Assembly (NCBI GenBank): GCA_015257485.1
Contig: JABZKC010000001.1
Location: forward strand, 19,567 to 83,566
Direction: 5' to 3'
Origin: Nanosynbacter sp.
GTDB lineage: Bacteria; Patescibacteriota; Saccharimonadia; Saccharimonadales; Saccharimonadaceae
Length of the DNA: 64,000 bases
Below are positions 62,114 through 64,000 of this stretch, piece by piece. Below the pieces are notes generated by a model, which was not told where the DNA came from, searched no databases, and saw nothing but the letters and a program-made list of their open reading frames with translations. The stretch's first letter is position 1. Every line of letters starts with the position of its first letter. A program made the translations under genes and the position numbers.

Positions 62114-62575
62114 TTAAATACGCAGTCTTTTTACCAACTTATCTAATAGATCCAATTCCACTGGCTCCATTGGTAATTTCGCCCCAAACATATCGACAAT
62201 CCCTTCACCCTTATTCTCTGGAAAATAAATCGTCACCGCTGGCGACAAGCGCTTTCTTGGCGTCAAAACAATCGCAAAATGTACATCATCCTGTAAAATC
62301 CCAAAAGATTTGAATTCAGAAAACGCATAAAATTTATCGCCTTCCGTGAAACCCTTATCGGTCAAAGTGTAAGAAATTTTTCTGGCTGGCCTCACCGCTA
62401 GAATCAACAGAGTCAAAGCTGACACGATCACCAATGCCAAGAAAGTCCACCACTGTAAATAAAAAGAAAGCAAACTCAAAACCAAGGTCACCGAAAATAG
62501 CCCCACATACCACCCCGCGCCATTATTATGTGAAATATATTCTTCACCTTCCCACTTTACAATTTTTTCGTCCAT
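62114..62575 (-). CDS. Two-helix membrane protein with PH-like domain
   Basis: A 153-residue protein. Two adjacent helices (VGLFSVTLVLSLLSFYLQW and FLALVIVSALTLLILAV) are followed by a beta-rich segment (YTLTDKGFTEGDKFYAFSEF, VTIYFPENKG) that resembles a bacterial PH domain. No enzyme motif is visible. A TATAAT lies 27 nt upstream of the ATG with AAGGTG before the start, so the gene is leadered; that promoter overlaps the left att-like repeat of the Fic cassette. Function unknown. Confidence 0.7.
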   Translation of the reverse strand: MDEKIVKWEGEEYISHNNGAGWYVGLFSVTLVLSLLSFYLQWWTFLALVIVSALTLLILAVRPARKISYTLTDKGFTEGDKFYAFSEFKSFGILQDDVHFAIVLTPRKRLSPAVTIYFPENKGEGIVDMFGAKLPMEPVELDLLDKLVKRLRI

Positions 62576-62604
62576 ATTAGCACCTTTTAACTATTAACAT
62601 TATA

Positions 62605-62623
62605 ACATGTAATGGCGGAGAGT
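62605..62623. repeat. att-like repeat, distal copy (tRNA-Ser(GCT) end)
   Basis: ACATGTAATGGCGGAGAGT, identical over 19 bp to 63561-63579. Read on the minus strand it is the acceptor end and CCA of tRNA-Ser(GCT) followed by TTACATGT. Confidence 0.85.
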
Positions 62624-62679
62624 AGTTGATGAAGTTCGCACTCTTTTAACTGGCTCTGCTTAAAGTTTAGTAGGAATTA

Positions 62680-63285
62680 TTATTTTTTCTTAATAGACTT
62701 GGCTATGATGGCTTCCATCGGCTCGTACTCATAGTGAAAGGCGGCATCACTGGCTTTTATCATTTCTTCAGGAGTAATGCCATCAAAGTTTATAAGGTAG
62801 CCAGCCCTTGACGCTAATTCTCTGATAAATAATCTTTGAACTCTGCCATTGCCCTCTCGGAAAGGGTGTATAGTATTGAGGTCGCCTAGATAGTAGGCTA
62901 GTCTCTTGATGATTGTCTCTTTATCTAGCCCCTCTAAGTAATTCTCAGATTTTAGCTCGTTAAACAAGACCTCAGCATTAACCTCTATTAGCTCGTGTTG
63001 GCAGAAGATATTACCTTTGCTGATGTCAGTCCGGCGAACTTCTCCAGCCCACTTGTAGATACCATCAAAAATGTATCTATGAATACGTTTCACGTAATTA
63101 AAATCTAGTTCTCCCTCTAGTGACTCGTCATTTAGCTTCGCGATTTTTAAAGAAGTGATTTCTCGTTCCGCCGCATCAAGCTCCTTTTCATCTTTGATGC
63201 CTAGTTCGTTCTTCAGTACTGGGTTATCTGGGTAGCAGTAATAATCATCACGCTCGTATTCGTATGATAGTAGTACGGAAGCCAT
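62680..63285 (-). CDS. Fic-domain toxin (AMP transferase)
   Basis: A 201-residue Fic protein. The catalytic motif HPFREGNGRVQR at residues 140-151 is complete (HxFx(D/E)GNGRxxR), and the flap region YKWAGEVRRTDISKGNIFC (about 78-95) is present. Active enzymes move AMP from ATP to a target hydroxyl, often on gyrase or topoisomerase IV. The ATG overlaps the stop of the upstream antitoxin by one base (TAATG), which is the VbhT/VbhA class I layout. It is within a pair of tRNA 3'-end repeats, consistent with a mobile cassette. Confidence 0.93.
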   Translation of the reverse strand: MASVLLSYEYERDDYYCYPDNPVLKNELGIKDEKELDAAEREITSLKIAKLNDESLEGELDFNYVKRIHRYIFDGIYKWAGEVRRTDISKGNIFCQHELIEVNAEVLFNELKSENYLEGLDKETIIKRLAYYLGDLNTIHPFREGNGRVQRLFIRELASRAGYLINFDGITPEEMIKASDAAFHYEYEPMEAIIAKSIKKK

Positions 63286-63455
63286 TAGGTGGTTAACTTC
63301 CTATGTTTAGCAAAAGCTCTAGAAATGGCATCATCAAAGCTAGTTTTGCCAGTTAAACAGTTCATGATTGTCTGTTTTTCACGCGAAGAAAGTCTCATGC
63401 CCTCTAGCCTGAGGTTTGAATCTACAAAACTTAAGATTTCTTCGTTTTTACTCAT
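63285..63455 (-). CDS. VbhA-like antitoxin
   Basis: A 56-residue antitoxin of the VbhA type. Residues 14-19 read NLRLEG, which corresponds to the inhibitory (S/T)xxxE(G/N) helix with Asn in the first position; Glu18 would block ATP binding in the partner toxin. The start is 63455, from the TATAAT box six bases before it. Earlier ATGs at 63473 and 63461 lie before or immediately after the box; that at 63473 is excluded because it overlaps the promoter. It is coupled to the Fic gene by a one-base overlap. Confidence 0.8.
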   Translation of the reverse strand: MSKNEEILSFVDSNLRLEGMRLSSREKQTIMNCLTGKTSFDDAISRAFAKHRKLTT

Positions 63456-63461
63456 ATTCAT

Positions 63462-63467
63462 ATTATA
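63462..63467 (-). promoter_or_regulatory. Leaderless -10 box, antitoxin
   Basis: Minus-strand TATAAT, 6 nt before the ATG at 63455. A second ATG three codons apart lies right at the box end. Confidence 0.7.
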
Positions 63468-63527
63468 CCACAAGACCGACTAACCTATTCTAACCCCTCA
63501 AGTGCTAAAAAGAATTTTTAGAATAAT

Positions 63528-63550
63528 AAAAGACCCTTTCAAGGGTCTTT
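63528..63550 (-). terminator. Terminator at the distal end of the tRNA-Ser(GCT) tail
   Basis: AAAGACCCTT/AAGGGTCTTT stem; same AGACCC core as the terminator after tRNA-Ser(GGA). Confidence 0.8.
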
Positions 63551-63560
63551 CTAATCGACG

Positions 63561-63589
63561 ACATGTAATGGCGGAGAGTGGGAGATTCG
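63561..63589. repeat. att-like repeat, proximal copy
   Basis: Contains the same 19 bp as 62605-62623, and 22 bp (63568-63589) identical to the tRNA-Ser(GCT) 3' end at 63714-63735. Confidence 0.85.
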
Positions 63590-63714
63590 CCTTCTAGGAG
63601 GAGTTCGAAAAAGTGCTTGCATTTTTGAGACGACGACGCAGAAGACAAAGAATCTCTTTTAAGATTTATCTTAAAAAAATAGACTCTTTAGAGTCTATCA
63701 CGATCCGACATTTA
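63590..63714 (-). repeat. tRNA-Ser(GCT) tail element
   Basis: On the minus strand after the tRNA: ATAAATGTCGGATCG, the terminator AGACTCT/AGAGTCT (63673-63698), a small TTAAGAT/ATCTTAA hairpin, GCGTCGTCGTCTC, an A/T hairpin, CGAACTCCTCCTAG, then the proximal tRNA-end copy. It carries related modules to the other two serine tails but in swapped order. No open frame. Confidence 0.75.
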
Positions 63715-63807
63715 TGGCGGAGAGTGGGAGATTCGAACTCCCGCTGCAGGTCTCCCCACACTAGCGATTTAGCAAACCGCCCCCTTCAGCCACTTGGGTA
63801 ACTCTCC
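63715..63807 (-). tRNA. tRNA-Ser(GCU)
   Basis: Class II tRNA with acceptor GGAGAGT/ACTCTCC, anticodon stem GCGGT/ATCGC around TTGCTAA (anticodon GCT), long variable arm, G discriminator and encoded CCA. Confidence 0.97.
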
Positions 63808-63964
63808 GTCTACCTCTATCTTATCATAAATTCATCACATCTCTAATAGTTTTTCCAAATATTCCTCAAATATCTCTATTAACCCCACTAACTACTCTAG
63901 CCCCTCAAGCGCAACACTTGAGATGTTAATCCAGACTTTTCGTTACTTTTTCGCATATCTGTGT

Positions 63965-63970
63965 TAAAAT
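63965..63970 (+). promoter_or_regulatory. Extended -10 promoter at right edge
   Basis: TGTTAAAAT (TGn plus TAAAAT) directs transcription to the right out of the window. No start codon follows within the visible 30 nt, so the product is unknown; it might serve an RNA gene. Confidence 0.45.
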
Positions 63971-64000
63971 AATATTGTTGAATTTAACCGCGAGATTCTA

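Overview
The window looks like a chromosome segment from a reduced-genome Patescibacterium, most probably a Saccharibacterium (TM7). This is an inference from gene content. There is a complete type IV pilus assembly operon (pilM, two PilN/PilO-like genes, pilB, pilT, pilC), a VirB2/TrbC-like two-helix pilin, LytR-CpsA-Psr and undecaprenyl-phosphate sugar transferases, ThyX instead of ThyA, and several aminoacyl-tRNA synthetases. Almost no biosynthesis is encoded. The code is the standard one: polA ends in UGA, which argues against the UGA-recoding Gracilibacteria and Absconditabacteria. There is no rRNA, CRISPR array or intact prophage. Nine tRNA genes are present, three of them for serine.

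Layout. 0-10 kb (mostly minus): miaA, thrS, tRNA-Val, a methyltransferase and a GT2 glycosyltransferase, then a tightly overlapping operon (unknown gene, P-loop kinase, polA, RhuM/Fic-like). 10-20 kb: a BspA-like repeat surface protein, thioredoxin reductase, a glycerophosphodiesterase, tRNA-Thr and tRNA-Asp, a two-component system behind an FtsX/MacB-type ABC exporter, and tRNA-Gly with a tandem hairpin array. 20-27 kb: a decayed gene, a SIMPL protein, a foldase-like protein, a PH-domain protein, a znuABC-type zinc importer with an alpha/beta hydrolase, and a DUF4868 (KwaB-like) gene. 27-38 kb: CYTH, rnhA, the pilus operon, a lipid kinase and the VirB2-like pilin. 38-55 kb: rpoD, a coiled-coil protein, dnaG, mscL, orn, argS, pyrG, tRNA-Ser(GGA), an LCP protein, a second ABC exporter, tsaD and thyX. 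55-64 kb: a 1.4-kb decayed non-coding stretch with a transposase remnant, valS, an HIT protein, an initiating sugar-phosphate transferase, tRNA-Ser(CGA), tRNA-Arg, a Fic toxin/antitoxin cassette and tRNA-Ser(GCT).

Two genome-wide habits stand out. First, at least 15 operon-leading genes carry a TATAAT-like -10 box 6-8 nt (mostly 6 or 7) before the start codon, so their mRNAs should be leaderless. Operon-internal genes and a few leadered genes use GGAGG-type ribosome binding sites. The rule also corrects several start codons. Second, non-coding DNA is built from copies of gene 3' ends. All three tRNA-Ser genes are followed by an element that ends in a copy of their own 3' end plus CCA and a terminator. 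tRNA-Gly is followed by three 41-bp hairpins ending like tRNA, and trxB and valS have short tandem repeats that begin in their last codons. The Fic cassette lies between two copies of the tRNA-Ser(GCT) 3' end, as expected for a small tRNA-targeted island. The tRNA-linked repeat family is the best candidate here for an undescribed system.
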